In this document: piece after piece, positions 34,846 through 45,121 of the stretch | How the letters are laid out: each line of letters begins with the position of its first letter | Position numbering within the stretch: the stretch's first letter is position 1 | Assembly: GCA_009921165.1 (NCBI GenBank) | Contig: RFYI01000001.1 | Location: 1-64,000, forward strand | Length of the DNA stretch: 64,000 nucleotides | From: Actinomycetota bacterium | GTDB lineage: Bacteria > Actinomycetota > Actinomycetes > Actinomycetales > Microbacteriaceae | Direction: 5' to 3' | Position numbers and translations under genes: made by a program | Notes under the pieces: generated by a model | The model's input: the letters and a program-made list of their open reading frames with translations, nothing else | What the model was told of the DNA's origin: nothing | Database searches by the model: none

Positions 34846-36855
34846 TTGAACAGCAACGAACAGATATCGATCACCCTTGAAGGTAAAGACACCCAAGTTG
34901 ACTCTAATTCAACTGGTTTCACGCTATTCAGTGAAAAAACCATCGTTGCCTTGAGGGTTAATGGAGAACTCAAAGACCTAGCGCACACAGTCAGCGAAGC
35001 TGATGTAGTCGAAGGTGTGAGCATCGAAAGCGTTGACGGACTGAGCATTCTTAGACATTCAACTGCCCACGTTCTTGCTCAAGCTGTTCAGAACATCAAT
35101 CCAGAAGCAAAGTTGGGAATTGGACCTCCAATCAAAGACGGTTTCTACTATGACTTTGATGTTGAGAAGCCTTTCACTCCAGAAGATTTGAAGGCATTAG
35201 AGAAAGAGATGGATCGCATTGTTAGAAGCGGTCAACGTTTTCTTCGTCGAGTTACCAATGAAGTGGCGGCATCTGAGGAACTCCGAAACGAGCCATACAA
35301 ATTAGAACTCATTGGCTTGAAGTCCGGCACAGACATTGGGGAGGCTGCTGCTGAGGTAGGTTCCGGAGAGTTAACGATCTATGATAACTACGATGTCAAA
35401 GCTGATGAAGTGGTCTGGAAAGACCTTTGTAGGGGACCCCATCTTCCTAACACCCGAATGATAGGCAACGGTTTCGCTCTTACGAGACTAGCTGCAGCTT
35501 ATTGGCGCGGTAATGAAAACAACAAGCAACTACAGAGAATTTATGGGACAGCATGGCCAAGCAAAGAGCAACTCAAAGAACATCAGGTCTATCTCGAGGA
35601 GGCAGCAAAAAGAGATCACCGCCGTTTAGGTGCTGAGCTAGATCTGTTCTCCTTTCCTGAGGAGATTGGTTCTGGGCTTGCCGTTTTCCATCCACGCGGC
35701 GGAATAATTCGTAAAGTCATGGAGGACTACTCGAGAGATCGTCATGCACAAAGTGGTTATGAATTTGTATACAGCCCTCACGTCACCAAAGCGAATCTAT
35801 TTCAAACATCAGGTCACCTAGAGTGGTACGCCGATGGAATGTTTCCTCCTCTGCAGCTTGACGAAGAACGAGATGAGGAGGGCAACATAAAGAAGCAGGC
35901 TCAGGACTACTACTTGAAGCCAATGAACTGTCCGTTCCACTGCTTGATTTACAAATCTCAGGCTCGCTCTTATAGAGACCTTCCATTGCGCATGTTCGAG
36001 TTTGGTACCGTGTACCGTTATGAAAAATCTGGCGTGCTTCATGGAATAACTAGAGCGCGAGGTTTCACACAAGATGATGCACACCTCTATGTCGCTAGAG
36101 AAAGCATCGAGGTCGAGTTATCGAATGTTCTAACTTTCGTTCTCGATTTGCTTCGTGATTATGGACTCACAGATTTCTATCTCGAACTTTCTACTAAGGA
36201 GGAAGGAAATCCAAAGTTTGTGGGTTCTCCTGAAATTTGGGAAGAAGCTACAGCGACACTCGAACGTGTTGCCACGGATTCAGGTTTGAAACTGGTACCA
36301 GATCCAGGTGGCGCAGCATTCTACGGACCTAAAATATCCGTTCAAGCCAAGGATGCGATTGGTCGAACATGGCAAATGTCAACTATCCAACTCGACTTCA
36401 ACTTGCCAGAACGCTTTGATCTTGAATACACCGCGCCAGATGGATCTAAGCAAAGACCAGTAATGATTCACCGCGCACTATTTGGCTCAATTGAGAGATT
36501 CTTTGGAGTTCTTACTGAGCATTATGCTGGCCACTTTCCTCCATGGTTGGCTCCAGTGCAAGTTGTTGGAGTTCCAGTTGCTGATGAATTCTCCGACTAC
36601 CTACACGGAATAGCCTCTGAACTCAAAGCAGCAGGCGTTCGCATACAGATAGACGACAGTGACGAGCGAATGCAGAAGAAAATTCGCAATCATACTTTAG
36701 CTAAAGTGCCATTCATGCTTATAGCCGGTGCAGAGGATCAAGCACAAGGTGCAGTTTCCTTCAGATTTAGAGATGGCTCGCAGACTAATGGTGTACCGAG
36801 ACAAGAGGCCATCGGCCGCATATTGAAGGACATTTCAGAAAAAGTTCAGGTCTAA
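34846..36855 (+). CDS. thrS: Threonyl-tRNA synthetase
   Basis: 669 residues, TTG start with a CGGAG ribosome-binding site 6 nt upstream. Visible: an N-terminal TGS domain, the editing domain with [10 protein letters not shown], class II motif 1 region, the catalytic-core segment [10 protein letters not shown] with its zinc-binding Cys, motif 2 ([19 protein letters not shown]), motif 3 ([11 protein letters not shown]) and a C-terminal anticodon-binding domain ([27 protein letters not shown]). It attaches threonine to tRNA-Thr. The stop shares one base with the HIT gene start. Confidence 0.96.
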   Translation: MNSNEQISITLEGKDTQVDSNSTGFTLFSEKTIVALRVNGELKDLAHTVSEADVVEGVSIESVDGLSILRHSTAHVLAQAVQNINPEAKLGIGPPIKDGFYYDFDVEKPFTPEDLKALEKEMDRIVRSGQRFLRRVTNEVAASEELRNEPYKLELIGLKSGTDIGEAAAEVGSGELTIYDNYDVKADEVVWKDLCRGPHLPNTRMIGNGFALTRLAAAYWRGNENNKQLQRIYGTAWPSKEQLKEHQVYLEEAAKRDHRRLGAELDLFSFPEEIGSGLAVFHPRGGIIRKVMEDYSRDRHAQSGYEFVYSPHVTKANLFQTSGHLEWYADGMFPPLQLDEERDEEGNIKKQAQDYYLKPMNCPFHCLIYKSQARSYRDLPLRMFEFGTVYRYEKSGVLHGITRARGFTQDDAHLYVARESIEVELSNVLTFVLDLLRDYGLTDFYLELSTKEEGNPKFVGSPEIWEEATATLERVATDSGLKLVPDPGGAAFYGPKISVQAKDAIGRTWQMSTIQLDFNLPERFDLEYTAPDGSKQRPVMIHRALFGSIERFFGVLTEHYAGHFPPWLAPVQVVGVPVADEFSDYLHGIASELKAAGVRIQIDDSDERMQKKIRNHTLAKVPFMLIAGAEDQAQGAVSFRFRDGSQTNGVPRQEAIGRILKDISEKVQV

Positions 36856-37403
36856 TGAATCATTCGGAAGAATATGAGGACGCATCAATCCTTCAGGGTG
36901 TTCCTGACGCTTTCCAACGACTGTGGACCCCCCATCGACTTGTCTACATTCAAACTGGCACGCAGCCTTCCGATGACCAATGCCCATTCTGTATTGCTCC
37001 AAACCTCACTGACGAACAGGCCTTGATAGTGCATCGGGGAATTACCTGCTTCGTCTTGCTCAATCTCTATCCATACAATTCAGGTCATCTTCTCGTAGTT
37101 CCGTATCGCCACATCCCTAACTACACAGACGCCAATGACATAGAAGTTGCAGAATACGCAGCTCTGACCCAAAAGGCAATGACCGTACTAACTTCGATCG
37201 GTGGAGCACACGGGTTCAACATTGGCATGAATCAAGGAGCCGTCGCAGGTGCCGGCATTGCTGCGCACCTGCATCAACACATAGTTCCTAGATGGCGTAA
37301 TGACGCGAATTTCTTCCCTATCATTGCTCAAACGAAAGCATTGCCCCGGCTTCTGGGCGATGTGAGGACAGAAATTGCTTCGGCCTGGCGTCAAATCTCG
37401 TAA
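36855..37403 (+). CDS. HIT domain nucleotide hydrolase or phosphorylase
   Basis: 182 residues. The HIT triad is visible in HLHQHIVPRW (HxHxH), with an earlier CPFCIAP pair that probably binds zinc and LLNLYPYNSGHLLVVPYRHI. This is the Ap4A-phosphorylase-like HIT type found after thrS in actinobacteria. Its precise substrate is not evident. It overlaps thrS by one base. Many actinobacteria have pgsA next; here pdxS follows under its own promoter. Confidence 0.9.
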   Translation: MNHSEEYEDASILQGVPDAFQRLWTPHRLVYIQTGTQPSDDQCPFCIAPNLTDEQALIVHRGITCFVLLNLYPYNSGHLLVVPYRHIPNYTDANDIEVAEYAALTQKAMTVLTSIGGAHGFNIGMNQGAVAGAGIAAHLHQHIVPRWRNDANFFPIIAQTKALPRLLGDVRTEIASAWRQIS

Positions 37404-37431
37404 CTCATGAGCATTGTTAGCGGTTGAGGTT

Positions 37432-37443
37432 TAGACTTATTTC
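37432..37443 (+). promoter_or_regulatory. -10 element of a leaderless pdxS promoter
   Basis: TAGACT at 37432-37437 is followed by exactly six bases and the ATG at 37444. No ribosome-binding site is present. Confidence 0.55.
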
Positions 37444-38337
37444 ATGTCGGATAACAAAAACAACTCAACTCCTCTTGTCAAACGCGGCCTAGCAGAGATG
37501 CTTAAGGGTGGTGTCATTATGGACGTCGTCACGGCAGATCAAGCTAAAATCGCGGAAGACGCCGGAGCTGTTGCTGTGATGGCGCTGGAACGCGTTCCTG
37601 CAGACATTCGTGCGCAAGGGGGCGTCGCCCGAATGAGCGATCCGGATTTAATTGATCAGATTATCGCTTCAGTATCGATACCAGTTATGGCGAAGGCTCG
37701 TATTGGTCATTTCGTTGAAGCTCAGATTCTTCAATCCCTGAAGGTGGATTACATCGATGAGTCTGAAGTACTTTCACCGGCAGATTACATAAATCACATA
37801 GACAAATGGCGTTTCGATGTTCCATTCGTATGTGGAGCTACCAACTTAGGAGAAGCTCTTCGAAGAATCACTGAAGGGGCTGCCATGATCAGGTCCAAAG
37901 GTGAAGCCGGCACAGGCGATGTTAGCGAGGCCACAAAACACATTCGAACCATTCTTGCGGAAGTTCGTGCTCTCAGTGCAAAGACAGAAGATGAGTTATA
38001 CGTAGCTGCCAAGGAACTGCAAGCTCCTTTCGAATTAGTTAGGGAAGTAGCTAGGACTAAGAAACTTCCAGTTGTCTTGTTTACCGCCGGAGGGGTTGCA
38101 ACGCCGGCCGATGCAGCTCTAATGATGCAACTCGGTGCTGACGGTGTATTTGTAGGTTCTGGAATTTTCAAATCTGGTAATCCAGCGGCTCGAGCAGCAG
38201 CGATAGTCAAGGCGACAACCTCTTATGACGATCCTGAAGTCCTTGCACAGGTTTCTCGTGGATTGGGAGAAGCAATGGTTGGCATAAATGTTGCAGACAT
38301 CCCTGCTCCGCACCGTCTCGCTGACCGCGGCTGGTAA
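37444..38337 (+). CDS. pdxS: Pyridoxal 5'-phosphate synthase, PdxS subunit
   Basis: 297 residues. PdxS makes PLP from ribose 5-phosphate, glyceraldehyde 3-phosphate and ammonia supplied by PdxT. Visible: [17 protein letters not shown] at the N-terminus, [20 protein letters not shown], the active-site Lys region [21 protein letters not shown] and the C-terminal [30 protein letters not shown]. pdxT follows 3 nt downstream. It starts from its own leaderless promoter. Confidence 0.97.
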   Translation: MSDNKNNSTPLVKRGLAEMLKGGVIMDVVTADQAKIAEDAGAVAVMALERVPADIRAQGGVARMSDPDLIDQIIASVSIPVMAKARIGHFVEAQILQSLKVDYIDESEVLSPADYINHIDKWRFDVPFVCGATNLGEALRRITEGAAMIRSKGEAGTGDVSEATKHIRTILAEVRALSAKTEDELYVAAKELQAPFELVREVARTKKLPVVLFTAGGVATPADAALMMQLGADGVFVGSGIFKSGNPAARAAAIVKATTSYDDPEVLAQVSRGLGEAMVGINVADIPAPHRLADRGW

Positions 38338-38340
38338 TAA

Positions 38341-38940
38341 TTGGGCCCTATTGGTGTCCTATCCCTGCAGGGTGATTTCAGAGAGCATCTTGAAGTTCTC
38401 AACGCTCTCTCAGTCCCGACTGTTCGAGTCCGGACGCCTGAAGATCTAGCGGGAATATCCGGGCTAATAATCCCTGGCGGTGAAAGCACGGTCATTGACA
38501 AACTCAGCAAGATTTATGAACTCAGTATCCCCATAAAAGCACTAGTAGCTGAAGGTTTGCCCGTCTTTGGAACCTGCGCCGGTCTAATCATGTTGGCAAA
38601 TGAGCTACTCGATGCGACCGAGTCCCAAGAGACTTTTGGAGGACTAGATGTGGTTGTTCAACGTAACGCATTTGGCTCACAGGTTGACTCATTCGAGACC
38701 GAACTTGATTTCAAGGGCATTGCTAGGAAGATTTCGGCGGCCTTCATACGCGCACCAATAGTGTCAAGCGTAGGTCCAGATGTTGACATCCTGTCTACAT
38801 TACCCAACGGTCAAATAGTCGCTGTGAGACAAGGAAACCTACTTGGAATAAGTTTTCACCCAGAAATCTGTGAAGAATATGCAGTTCACGAATATTTCGT
38901 AGCAATGTGTAGAACTGCAAAATTCGCTGCTTCTAACTAA
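38341..38940 (+). CDS. pdxT: Pyridoxal 5'-phosphate synthase, glutaminase subunit PdxT
   Basis: 199 residues, TTG start. Hydrolyses glutamine and channels ammonia to PdxS. The class I amidotransferase triad is intact: GTCAGLI (Cys) near residue 80, and SFHPE near the C-terminus for His and Glu. The N-terminus [19 protein letters not shown] and IIPGGEST are typical. This contrasts with the GatD-like protein at 8533, which has lost its cysteine. Confidence 0.95.
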   Translation: MGPIGVLSLQGDFREHLEVLNALSVPTVRVRTPEDLAGISGLIIPGGESTVIDKLSKIYELSIPIKALVAEGLPVFGTCAGLIMLANELLDATESQETFGGLDVVVQRNAFGSQVDSFETELDFKGIARKISAAFIRAPIVSSVGPDVDILSTLPNGQIVAVRQGNLLGISFHPEICEEYAVHEYFVAMCRTAKFAASN

Positions 38941-38971
38941 ACTTGGACTGAAATCACTTACTAGGAGCATC

Positions 38972-39730
38972 ATGTCCGGCCATTCAAAATGGGCTACCAC
39001 TAAACACAAAAAGGCTGTCATCGACAGTCGCAGAGCAAAGCTTTTCGCAAAGCTCATTAAAAACATCGAAGTAGCTGCTCGAATGGGTGGCCCTGATCTT
39101 GACGGAAACCCTACACTTTATGATGCAGTGCAGAAGGGGCGAAAATCATCGCTGCCCAATGACAATATCGACAGAGCGATCAAACGCGGAGCAGGACTCG
39201 ATGGCGGCGCAGTTGACTATCAAACCATCATGTATGAGGGCTATGGACCAAACGGCGTGGCTCTACTAATCGAATGTCTTACCGATAACAAAAATAGAGC
39301 CGCAGCAGATGTTCGGCTTGCAGTAACAAGAAACGGTGGGACGATGGCGGATCCCGGTTCTGTGTCTTATCAATTTAGCCGCAAAGGTGTAATCGTCGTT
39401 GAGAAAACTGCAAGTACAACCGAAGATTCAATTCTTGAGGCTGTCTTAGAGTTCGGCGTGGATGACATCCAAGACAGAACTGAACAAATATTCATAACTA
39501 CGGATCCATCCCAAATGGTAGCTGTTCGTTTGGCATTGCAAACAGCAGGAATTGACTATGAATCTGCTGACGTTGAATTTATTTCGTCAATGCCAGTTCA
39601 AGTTGATGTCGATACAGCGCGAAAGGTAATAGCCCTAATTGATGCGTTGGAAGATTCCGATGAGGTCCAAAACGTTTATTCGAATTTGGACATGTCCGCA
39701 GAAGTAGCGGCCGAATTAGAAGCTGAGTGA
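38972..39730 (+). CDS. yebC: YebC/PmpR family regulator
   Basis: 252 residues, ATG with TAGGAG upstream. It matches Yeb[49 protein letters not shown], and [27 protein letters not shown]. Members are described as DNA-binding regulators and, more recently, as translation factors for proline-rich stretches; which applies here is unknown. It sits before ruvC, a widely conserved position. The ruvC start is 1 nt after its stop. Confidence 0.95.
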   Translation: MSGHSKWATTKHKKAVIDSRRAKLFAKLIKNIEVAARMGGPDLDGNPTLYDAVQKGRKSSLPNDNIDRAIKRGAGLDGGAVDYQTIMYEGYGPNGVALLIECLTDNKNRAAADVRLAVTRNGGTMADPGSVSYQFSRKGVIVVEKTASTTEDSILEAVLEFGVDDIQDRTEQIFITTDPSQMVAVRLALQTAGIDYESADVEFISSMPVQVDVDTARKVIALIDALEDSDEVQNVYSNLDMSAEVAAELEAE

Positions 39731-39731
39731 T

Positions 39732-40298
39732 TTGAATCAGATTGTCTTAGGAATTGATCCTGGGCTAACCCGTTGCGGTTTTGGTGTCATTTCAAGACGT
39801 TCATCTCGGGAAGTTAGCTTCGTAAAAGTTGGAGTTATCCAATCGTCCTCAAAGATGGAGTTGACCGAGAGAATTGCCTCAATTGGCTCTGCAGTCGCCA
39901 AACTCTTAGATGACAGCAAACCCGATCAAGTCGCCATCGAAAGAGTATTCGCGCAACAAAACATGCACACGGTAATGGGTGTGGCTCAGATTTCCGGCGT
40001 AGTCGTCTACTTATGCCACGAGAGAAAAATTCCAGTAACCTTTTACACTCCCACGGAAGTCAAAGCTGCTGTTACTGGCAGTGGGAGGGCGAATAAGTCT
40101 CAGGTGACCAACATGGTTATGAAGATTTTGAAGTTGAAGACAATGCCAAAGCCTGCCGACGCTGCCGACGCACTCGCAATTGCTATCACTGCCGCCTGGC
40201 GCGGAGGTAACCAAATCTTGGATAAGTCGAAAAACACGGTAGAGACAGCAGCGCAGCAAAAATGGCGAACAGCTATCTCCGCATCCAAGAAACTTTGA
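39732..40298 (+). CDS. ruvC: Holliday junction resolvase RuvC
   Basis: 188 residues, TTG start 1 nt after yebC. Cuts Holliday junctions. The four acidic catalytic positions are visible in GIDPGLTRCGFGV (Asp7), AIERVFAQQN (Glu), and the C-terminal KPADAADALAIAITAAW (two Asp). The C-terminal tail (~30 residues) is longer than in E. coli. No SOS box was seen upstream. ruvA has its own promoter after it. Confidence 0.95.
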   Translation: MNQIVLGIDPGLTRCGFGVISRRSSREVSFVKVGVIQSSSKMELTERIASIGSAVAKLLDDSKPDQVAIERVFAQQNMHTVMGVAQISGVVVYLCHERKIPVTFYTPTEVKAAVTGSGRANKSQVTNMVMKILKLKTMPKPADAADALAIAITAAWRGGNQILDKSKNTVETAAQQKWRTAISASKKL

Positions 40299-40309
40299 AT
40301 GCTGAGAGT

Positions 40310-40321
40310 TAGTCTTTACCT
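40310..40321 (+). promoter_or_regulatory. -10 element of a leaderless ruvA promoter
   Basis: TAGTCT at 40310-40315 is followed by exactly six bases and the GTG at 40322. No ribosome-binding site is present, although the ruvC stop is only 23 nt upstream. Confidence 0.55.
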
Positions 40322-40915
40322 GTGATTGCCTCACTTAAAGGAATAGTAACCAGATCATCACTCGGTCAAGTAGTGCTCGAGGTTCACGATGTTGGTTATA
40401 TTGTTCATCTGACCCTCGATGCAAGTTCGAAGATCTCCTCAGGGGATTCGTTATCGCTAAATATTGCGCATGTAATAAAGGAGGATTCTGAAACGCTGTA
40501 CGGTTTCTTAGCAATTGAAGAATTGGAAGCGTTTCAACTACTCTGTTCGGTCAACGGTGTCGGTCCTAAGTCCGCTCTCGCTGTTCTTGGTCAATTAGGG
40601 GTTTCGGGCATAGCGACTGCAGTGGGAACTGCAGATGACTCTTTATTCCGTTCAGTTTCTGGAATCGGTCCAAAGACAGCAAAGTTAATCGTGCTTTCAC
40701 TAACTGGCAAATTGGTAGGCACAGCTGGTTCGAAACCATCATTGATCAGCGACACAGTAGTTGATGCTCTTGTAGGTCTTGGTTACGCAGATCGTCAGGC
40801 TCGGTCTGCAGTTGATACGGTTTCCAAAGAACATCCCGATTTAGCTCAGCAAGAATTGCTCAAAAGATCCTTAGCCGCCTTGTCTCTGAGTAGAAAGGTG
40901 ACCAGAGATGAGTGA
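40322..40915 (+). CDS. ruvA: Holliday junction DNA helicase subunit RuvA
   Basis: 197 residues, GTG start. RuvA binds the four-way junction and loads RuvB. Visible: the N-terminal OB domain ([31 protein letters not shown]), tandem helix-hairpin-helix motifs ([16 protein letters not shown] and [16 protein letters not shown]) and the C-terminal RuvB-binding domain. It overlaps ruvB by 8 nt. Confidence 0.95.
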   Translation: MIASLKGIVTRSSLGQVVLEVHDVGYIVHLTLDASSKISSGDSLSLNIAHVIKEDSETLYGFLAIEELEAFQLLCSVNGVGPKSALAVLGQLGVSGIATAVGTADDSLFRSVSGIGPKTAKLIVLSLTGKLVGTAGSKPSLISDTVVDALVGLGYADRQARSAVDTVSKEHPDLAQQELLKRSLAALSLSRKVTRDE

Positions 40916-41927
40916 TGAGTTGCTTGGAACTGAGGCTGACGCTTCAGATTTAGTTTTTGAATCTGCAATCAGACCCCAATCGTTAGTTGAGTTCATAGGA
41001 CAAACTAAGGTTCGCGAACAAATTCAGCTTTTGATTGACGCAGCCACCATGCAACAGAGAACCGCGGATCACATACTTCTGGCTGGCCCTCCTGGGCTAG
41101 GCAAAACAACATTGGCAATGATTGTCGCTCAAGAATCCAAAAGACCTCTCCGAATGACTAGTGGACCAGCAATTCAACACGCAGGTGATCTAGCTGCAGT
41201 ACTATCTTCTTTGTCCGCTGGCGAAGTCCTTTTCATCGACGAAATTCATCGCATGTCTAGATCAGCCGAGGAGATGCTTTACCTGGCCATGGAGGATTTC
41301 CGCGTTGACGTTATGGTTGGTAAGGGAGCAGGAGCCACTAGCATTTCGTTGGATCTTGACCCGTTTACTCTTGTAGGGGCAACAACGAGAAGCGGACTAC
41401 TGCCAAACCCTTTGCGAGATCGATTTGGTTTCACTGCGAACCTTGATTTCTATAGCGACCATGAGTTGGAACAGGTGGTTTCGAGGGCTGCTAAGTTAAT
41501 GCATCTTGAAATAGATCGAGACTCAGTAGGATCAATCGCTTCAAGATCCAGAGGCACACCACGAATTGCCAACAGATTGCTTAGAAGAGTTCGTGATTTC
41601 GCTCTAGTGAACTCTGGTGGCATCGTTTCGGAGTCGACCGTTCAATCTGCGCTAAACCTTTACGAAGTTGACGCAATGGGCTTGGATCGATTGGATAGGC
41701 TCGTCCTCGAGACTCTAATTCTGCGATTTGAAGGCAAGCCTGTGGGGCTAAGCACCCTAAGTGTCGCAATTGGGGAGGAACCAGACACGATTGAAACGGT
41801 AGTAGAGCCATTCCTGCTCCGAATCGGCCTAATTGCACGCACCGCACGGGGTCGCCAAGCCACAGTCGCGGGCTATAAACACCTTGGGATTACCCCGCCT
41901 TCTGGATTTACGGGCTTATTCGACTAG
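40908..41927 (+). CDS. ruvB: Holliday junction branch-migration ATPase RuvB
   Basis: 339 residues. Hexameric AAA+ motor. Visible: [22 protein letters not shown], Walker [12 protein letters not shown], Walker B FIDEIHRM, sensor 1 [10 protein letters not shown] and the C-terminal winged helix ([21 protein letters not shown]). It overlaps the ruvA end, so RuvA and RuvB are translationally coupled. Confidence 0.97.
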   Translation: MSDELLGTEADASDLVFESAIRPQSLVEFIGQTKVREQIQLLIDAATMQQRTADHILLAGPPGLGKTTLAMIVAQESKRPLRMTSGPAIQHAGDLAAVLSSLSAGEVLFIDEIHRMSRSAEEMLYLAMEDFRVDVMVGKGAGATSISLDLDPFTLVGATTRSGLLPNPLRDRFGFTANLDFYSDHELEQVVSRAAKLMHLEIDRDSVGSIASRSRGTPRIANRLLRRVRDFALVNSGGIVSESTVQSALNLYEVDAMGLDRLDRLVLETLILRFEGKPVGLSTLSVAIGEEPDTIETVVEPFLLRIGLIARTARGRQATVAGYKHLGITPPSGFTGLFD

Positions 41928-41936
41928 AGAGTCGCT

Positions 41937-41942
41937 TATAAT
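41937..41942 (+). promoter_or_regulatory. -10 element for yajC-secDF
   Basis: A perfect TATAAT 9 nt after the ruvB stop, 38 nt before the yajC ATG, with no clear -35 element. Confidence 0.5.
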
Positions 41943-41980
41943 CGAGTAGTTGTCGCAAATTTCTAGCGGATTGGTTCAAA

Positions 41981-42373
41981 ATGCCTTCAAATACCAATGA
42001 TTACTCATTAGTGATCATTCTTTTAGTCTTCGTTGCCTTCATGTTCTTTAGCGGTCGTCGTAGAAAGGCCGCTGCGAGTCAGCTTGCCAACTCAGTCAAG
42101 GTGGGGGCAGAAGTGGTCATGATAGGTGGAATCACTGGGAAAGTTGCGTCTATTGGGGACTCAACGTTAGTTGTTGAAACTACACCTGGAACGAGAATTG
42201 AGTTCCTGAAGGCAGCGGTGCGCTCTGTCTCGACGCCGAGTCTAGATAAAGTTAAGGCACCAGCTGTTCCAGTAAAGAAATCAGCGGCTCCGAAAACTCC
42301 TGTTGCTAACAAACCAGCAACCACCAAAGTAGCAAAACCATCATCATCAGCAACGAAGAAAACCGCTAAGTAG
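41981..42373 (+). CDS. yajC: Preprotein translocase subunit YajC
   Basis: 130 residues. A single N-terminal membrane helix (SLVIILLVFVAFMFFSGRRRKA) is followed by the YajC domain with GAEVVMIGGITGKVASIGDSTLVVET. The C-terminal ~45 residues are a Lys/Ala/Pro/Thr-rich tail (PVKKSAAPKTPVANKPATTK) that recalls the sigma-factor arm at 5715. YajC associates with SecDF at the Sec translocon. secD follows after 30 nt. Confidence 0.93.
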   Translation: MPSNTNDYSLVIILLVFVAFMFFSGRRRKAAASQLANSVKVGAEVVMIGGITGKVASIGDSTLVVETTPGTRIEFLKAAVRSVSTPSLDKVKAPAVPVKKSAAPKTPVANKPATTKVAKPSSSATKKTAK

Positions 42374-42403
42374 CGGATATTTTTAGCAAAGTTAGGCACA
42401 ACC

Positions 42404-44098
42404 ATGTCTGAAAAGAACAGTGTTTCTAGAGCCGCAGTTAAGTCTTTGACTTGGTTGCTAGTCATCATGTTTGGAATCGTAGGGATTATCGCAGCAAACA
42501 TGGCTGCAGGTGAAAAGAAGGCTACCTTCACACCAAATCTTGCCCTGGATCTCTCCGGTGGAACTCAGATTATCCTTACCCCAATCGTCGAAAAGGGTAA
42601 GGACGTTCTTCCAGAACAACTTACCCAGGCGGTTTCCATCATCAGACAGCGTGTCGACTCAACGGGTGTTTCCGAATCTCAGATAAACACTTCCGGAAAC
42701 AACATCGTGGTTTCGATTCCTGGCATCCCAGATAAAAATACTCTCGCACTAATCAAGAGTTCCGCAAAGCTTGAATTCAGATCTGTGTTAGTGGCCTCTA
42801 CTGGCACAAAAACTCAAATAGGTAAAAAAGGGAGCAAGCCTATTCGTACTTCAGGCGCTACACCTAAAAACCCTAGCGACTTGAATTATGTCTCTGCGGA
42901 TTTGCAACGCAAGTACGAGAAGCTCGATTGCTCGAAAACATTCCGTAAACCTGGGCAGATCGATCCAGTCGACAAGCCCCTGGTTACCTGTGATAGAGGG
43001 CTGGCGGAGAAATACATTCTTGGACCAGTCGAACTCAGTGGTGAGGATCTATCAACTGCCGATGCTGGAACTGTAAACGGAGCAAATGGCGTTAGCACAA
43101 ACGAATGGGCAGTAAACCTTTCATTCAATGCCGCTGGTGGCGACAAATTCGGAAAAATAACGCAAAGACTCTTTCCACTTAAGGAGCCGCAGAACCGCTT
43201 CGCTGTCACTGTCGATGGATACGTGATTACCGCTCCTAGGACGCAAGCTGTTATCACTGGTGGGACAGCTCAGATTACTGGAAGTTTTGATCAAAAGAGT
43301 TCGTCAGTTTTAGCTGATCAACTGAAGTACGGTTCACTGCCTATATCATTTACTGTTCAGTCTCAGGAGAACATTTCCGCAACGCTTGGTTCAGAGCAGT
43401 TACAGGCCGGCTTGTTAGCTGGACTCATCGGACTCCTTCTAGTTATCGGTTACTCCGTTTTCCAATACAAAGGTCTCGCAGTACTAACTATCGGTTCGTT
43501 ATCGATTGCAGCAATATTGACTTACATCATGATTGCCCTTCTCACATGGCGACAGGATTACCGACTTTCGCTCTCAGGAATTGCAGGTCTGATCGTGGCC
43601 ATCGGTATCACAGCTGACTCATTTATCGTTTACTTCGAACGAGTGCGTGATGAACTACGTGAGGGAAAGTCCCTTGCTGTAGCAGTTGAGACTGGTTGGG
43701 CCCGAGCCAAGCGCACAATTCTTGTTTCAGATGCTGTCAGCCTTCTAGCTGCTGCTACCTTGTTCCTTTTGACAGTTGGAAACGTCAAAGGTTTCGCTTT
43801 CACCTTAGGACTTACCACATTGGTAGACCTTGCGATTGTCTGGCTATTTACTTACCCAACATTTAGATTGTTGGCACAGACTAAGTTCTTCTCATCCGGC
43901 GGAAAGTTCACAGGACTCGAACTCAGAGAAGCTGCTTCGTTTGGCTACACAGGTAGAGGTCAATTTAGAGTGTCTGCAGATGTTTCTAGCGGGAAGGCGG
44001 CAAGATCATCGAAGGAAGCCCAACGTAGACAGACTATTGCTGAACGCAAAGCGGCTGGAGAGACTCAGAACACAACTAATCAAGAGGAAGGTAACTAA
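42404..44098 (+). CDS. secD: Protein-export membrane protein SecD
   Basis: 564 residues. With SecF it uses the proton gradient to pull exported proteins. Visible: an N-terminal helix (LTWLLVIMFGIVGIIAANMA), the D1 motif LALDLSGGTQIILTP, the periplasmic P1 domain, LEFRSV, and the C-terminal five-helix block with SGIAGLIVAIGITADSFIVYFERVRDELREG. The P1 domain contains an insertion of ~90 residues rich in Lys and Thr (VASTGTKTQIGKKGSKPIR). The C-terminal tail is Lys/Arg/Ser-rich. Its stop overlaps the secF start. Confidence 0.95.
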   Translation: MSEKNSVSRAAVKSLTWLLVIMFGIVGIIAANMAAGEKKATFTPNLALDLSGGTQIILTPIVEKGKDVLPEQLTQAVSIIRQRVDSTGVSESQINTSGNNIVVSIPGIPDKNTLALIKSSAKLEFRSVLVASTGTKTQIGKKGSKPIRTSGATPKNPSDLNYVSADLQRKYEKLDCSKTFRKPGQIDPVDKPLVTCDRGLAEKYILGPVELSGEDLSTADAGTVNGANGVSTNEWAVNLSFNAAGGDKFGKITQRLFPLKEPQNRFAVTVDGYVITAPRTQAVITGGTAQITGSFDQKSSSVLADQLKYGSLPISFTVQSQENISATLGSEQLQAGLLAGLIGLLLVIGYSVFQYKGLAVLTIGSLSIAAILTYIMIALLTWRQDYRLSLSGIAGLIVAIGITADSFIVYFERVRDELREGKSLAVAVETGWARAKRTILVSDAVSLLAAATLFLLTVGNVKGFAFTLGLTTLVDLAIVWLFTYPTFRLLAQTKFFSSGGKFTGLELREAASFGYTGRGQFRVSADVSSGKAARSSKEAQRRQTIAERKAAGETQNTTNQEEGN

Positions 44099-45072
44099 TG
44101 TCTCGCTTTTCAGATTTTGGTAACCAGCTATACAGCGGTCAACGTTCAATTGACTTCGTTGGGCGCAGGAAATTTTTCTATGTTATTGCTCTAGCAATGC
44201 TCGCACTCGCTATCCTTATTCCAATGACCCGAGGTGGCTTCAATTTCGGTATCGAGTTCAAGGGTGGATCAGAATATCGTATCTCTGCCAGCAAAGTTGA
44301 CTCAACACTCATTGCTGAAAAGGCAGTTCACAAGATCGTTGACAACATACAAGTTAATACAACTCGCATTGGAGCTGACACGATACGTGTTCAAACACCT
44401 CAGCTAAGTGATACCCAATCTGAGAAAGTTCGCCTTGCATTAGCAAAGGCATACAAGGTTGTGGACAGTAATGTTGCTAGTTCATTCATTGGTCCGAACT
44501 GGGGAGCAGACATAACTTCAAAAGCAATCTCTGGGTTACTTACCTTTATCGTGCTAGCGGCAATTTTGATGGCCCTCTATTTCAGAACCCTTAAGATGAG
44601 TGTTGCCGCAATGTTGGCTCTTGCGCACGACCTTGTCATAACTGCAGGAATTTATGGTGCCCTCGGTTTCGAGGTGACTCCTGCGGCAGTTATCGGATTC
44701 CTAACTATTCTCGGTTATTCGCTTTACGACACTGTTGTTGTTTTTGACAAGATTCGGGAAAACACCAATGAAGTTGAATTTAGTGAGACCGCGACCTTCA
44801 AGGAACGTGTTAACTTAGCGATCAACCAAACTTTAGTGAGATCGATAAACACATCAGTCGTGGCAGTTCTTCCAGTTGCAGCCATCTTGTTTATTGGCGC
44901 ATATGTGCTAGGAGCTGGAACTCTCCGTGACATCTCGCTAGCGCTTTTCATTGGAATTTTGGTCGGCACTTATTCGACAATCTTTATCGCGGCCCCGTTT
45001 TATTCTCAGCTACGTGAGGGTGAAACCAAGTATGTTAAGGCTGCCGCAAAGGTTTTTGCCAAAAGAGCGTAA
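44098..45072 (+). CDS. secF: Protein-export membrane protein SecF
   Basis: 324 residues. Six helices. Visible: RKFFYVIALAMLALAILIPMTRGGFNFGIEFKGG (D1-like), the D4-like TPAAVIGFLTILGYSLYDTVVVFDKIREN with the conserved Asp, and SINTSVVAVLPVAAILFIGAYVLGAGTLRD. The partner of SecD, in tandem as usual. Its first base is the last base of the secD stop codon. Confidence 0.96.
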   Translation: MSRFSDFGNQLYSGQRSIDFVGRRKFFYVIALAMLALAILIPMTRGGFNFGIEFKGGSEYRISASKVDSTLIAEKAVHKIVDNIQVNTTRIGADTIRVQTPQLSDTQSEKVRLALAKAYKVVDSNVASSFIGPNWGADITSKAISGLLTFIVLAAILMALYFRTLKMSVAAMLALAHDLVITAGIYGALGFEVTPAAVIGFLTILGYSLYDTVVVFDKIRENTNEVEFSETATFKERVNLAINQTLVRSINTSVVAVLPVAAILFIGAYVLGAGTLRDISLALFIGILVGTYSTIFIAAPFYSQLREGETKYVKAAAKVFAKRA

Positions 45073-45088
45073 ACCAGTACTGTCAGGA

Positions 45089-45094
45089 TAGTCT
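45089..45094 (+). promoter_or_regulatory. -10 element for relA
   Basis: TAGTCT 27 nt before the relA ATG, with a GAGGAAG ribosome-binding site in the short leader. Confidence 0.5.
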
Positions 45095-45121
45095 TTAGGG
45101 AACTGTTACAAAGAGGAAGTC

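Noticed and set aside
39700-40330. SOS (LexA) box before ruvC or ruvA
   Set aside because: No TCGAAC-N4-GTTCGA-like palindrome was found near either start.
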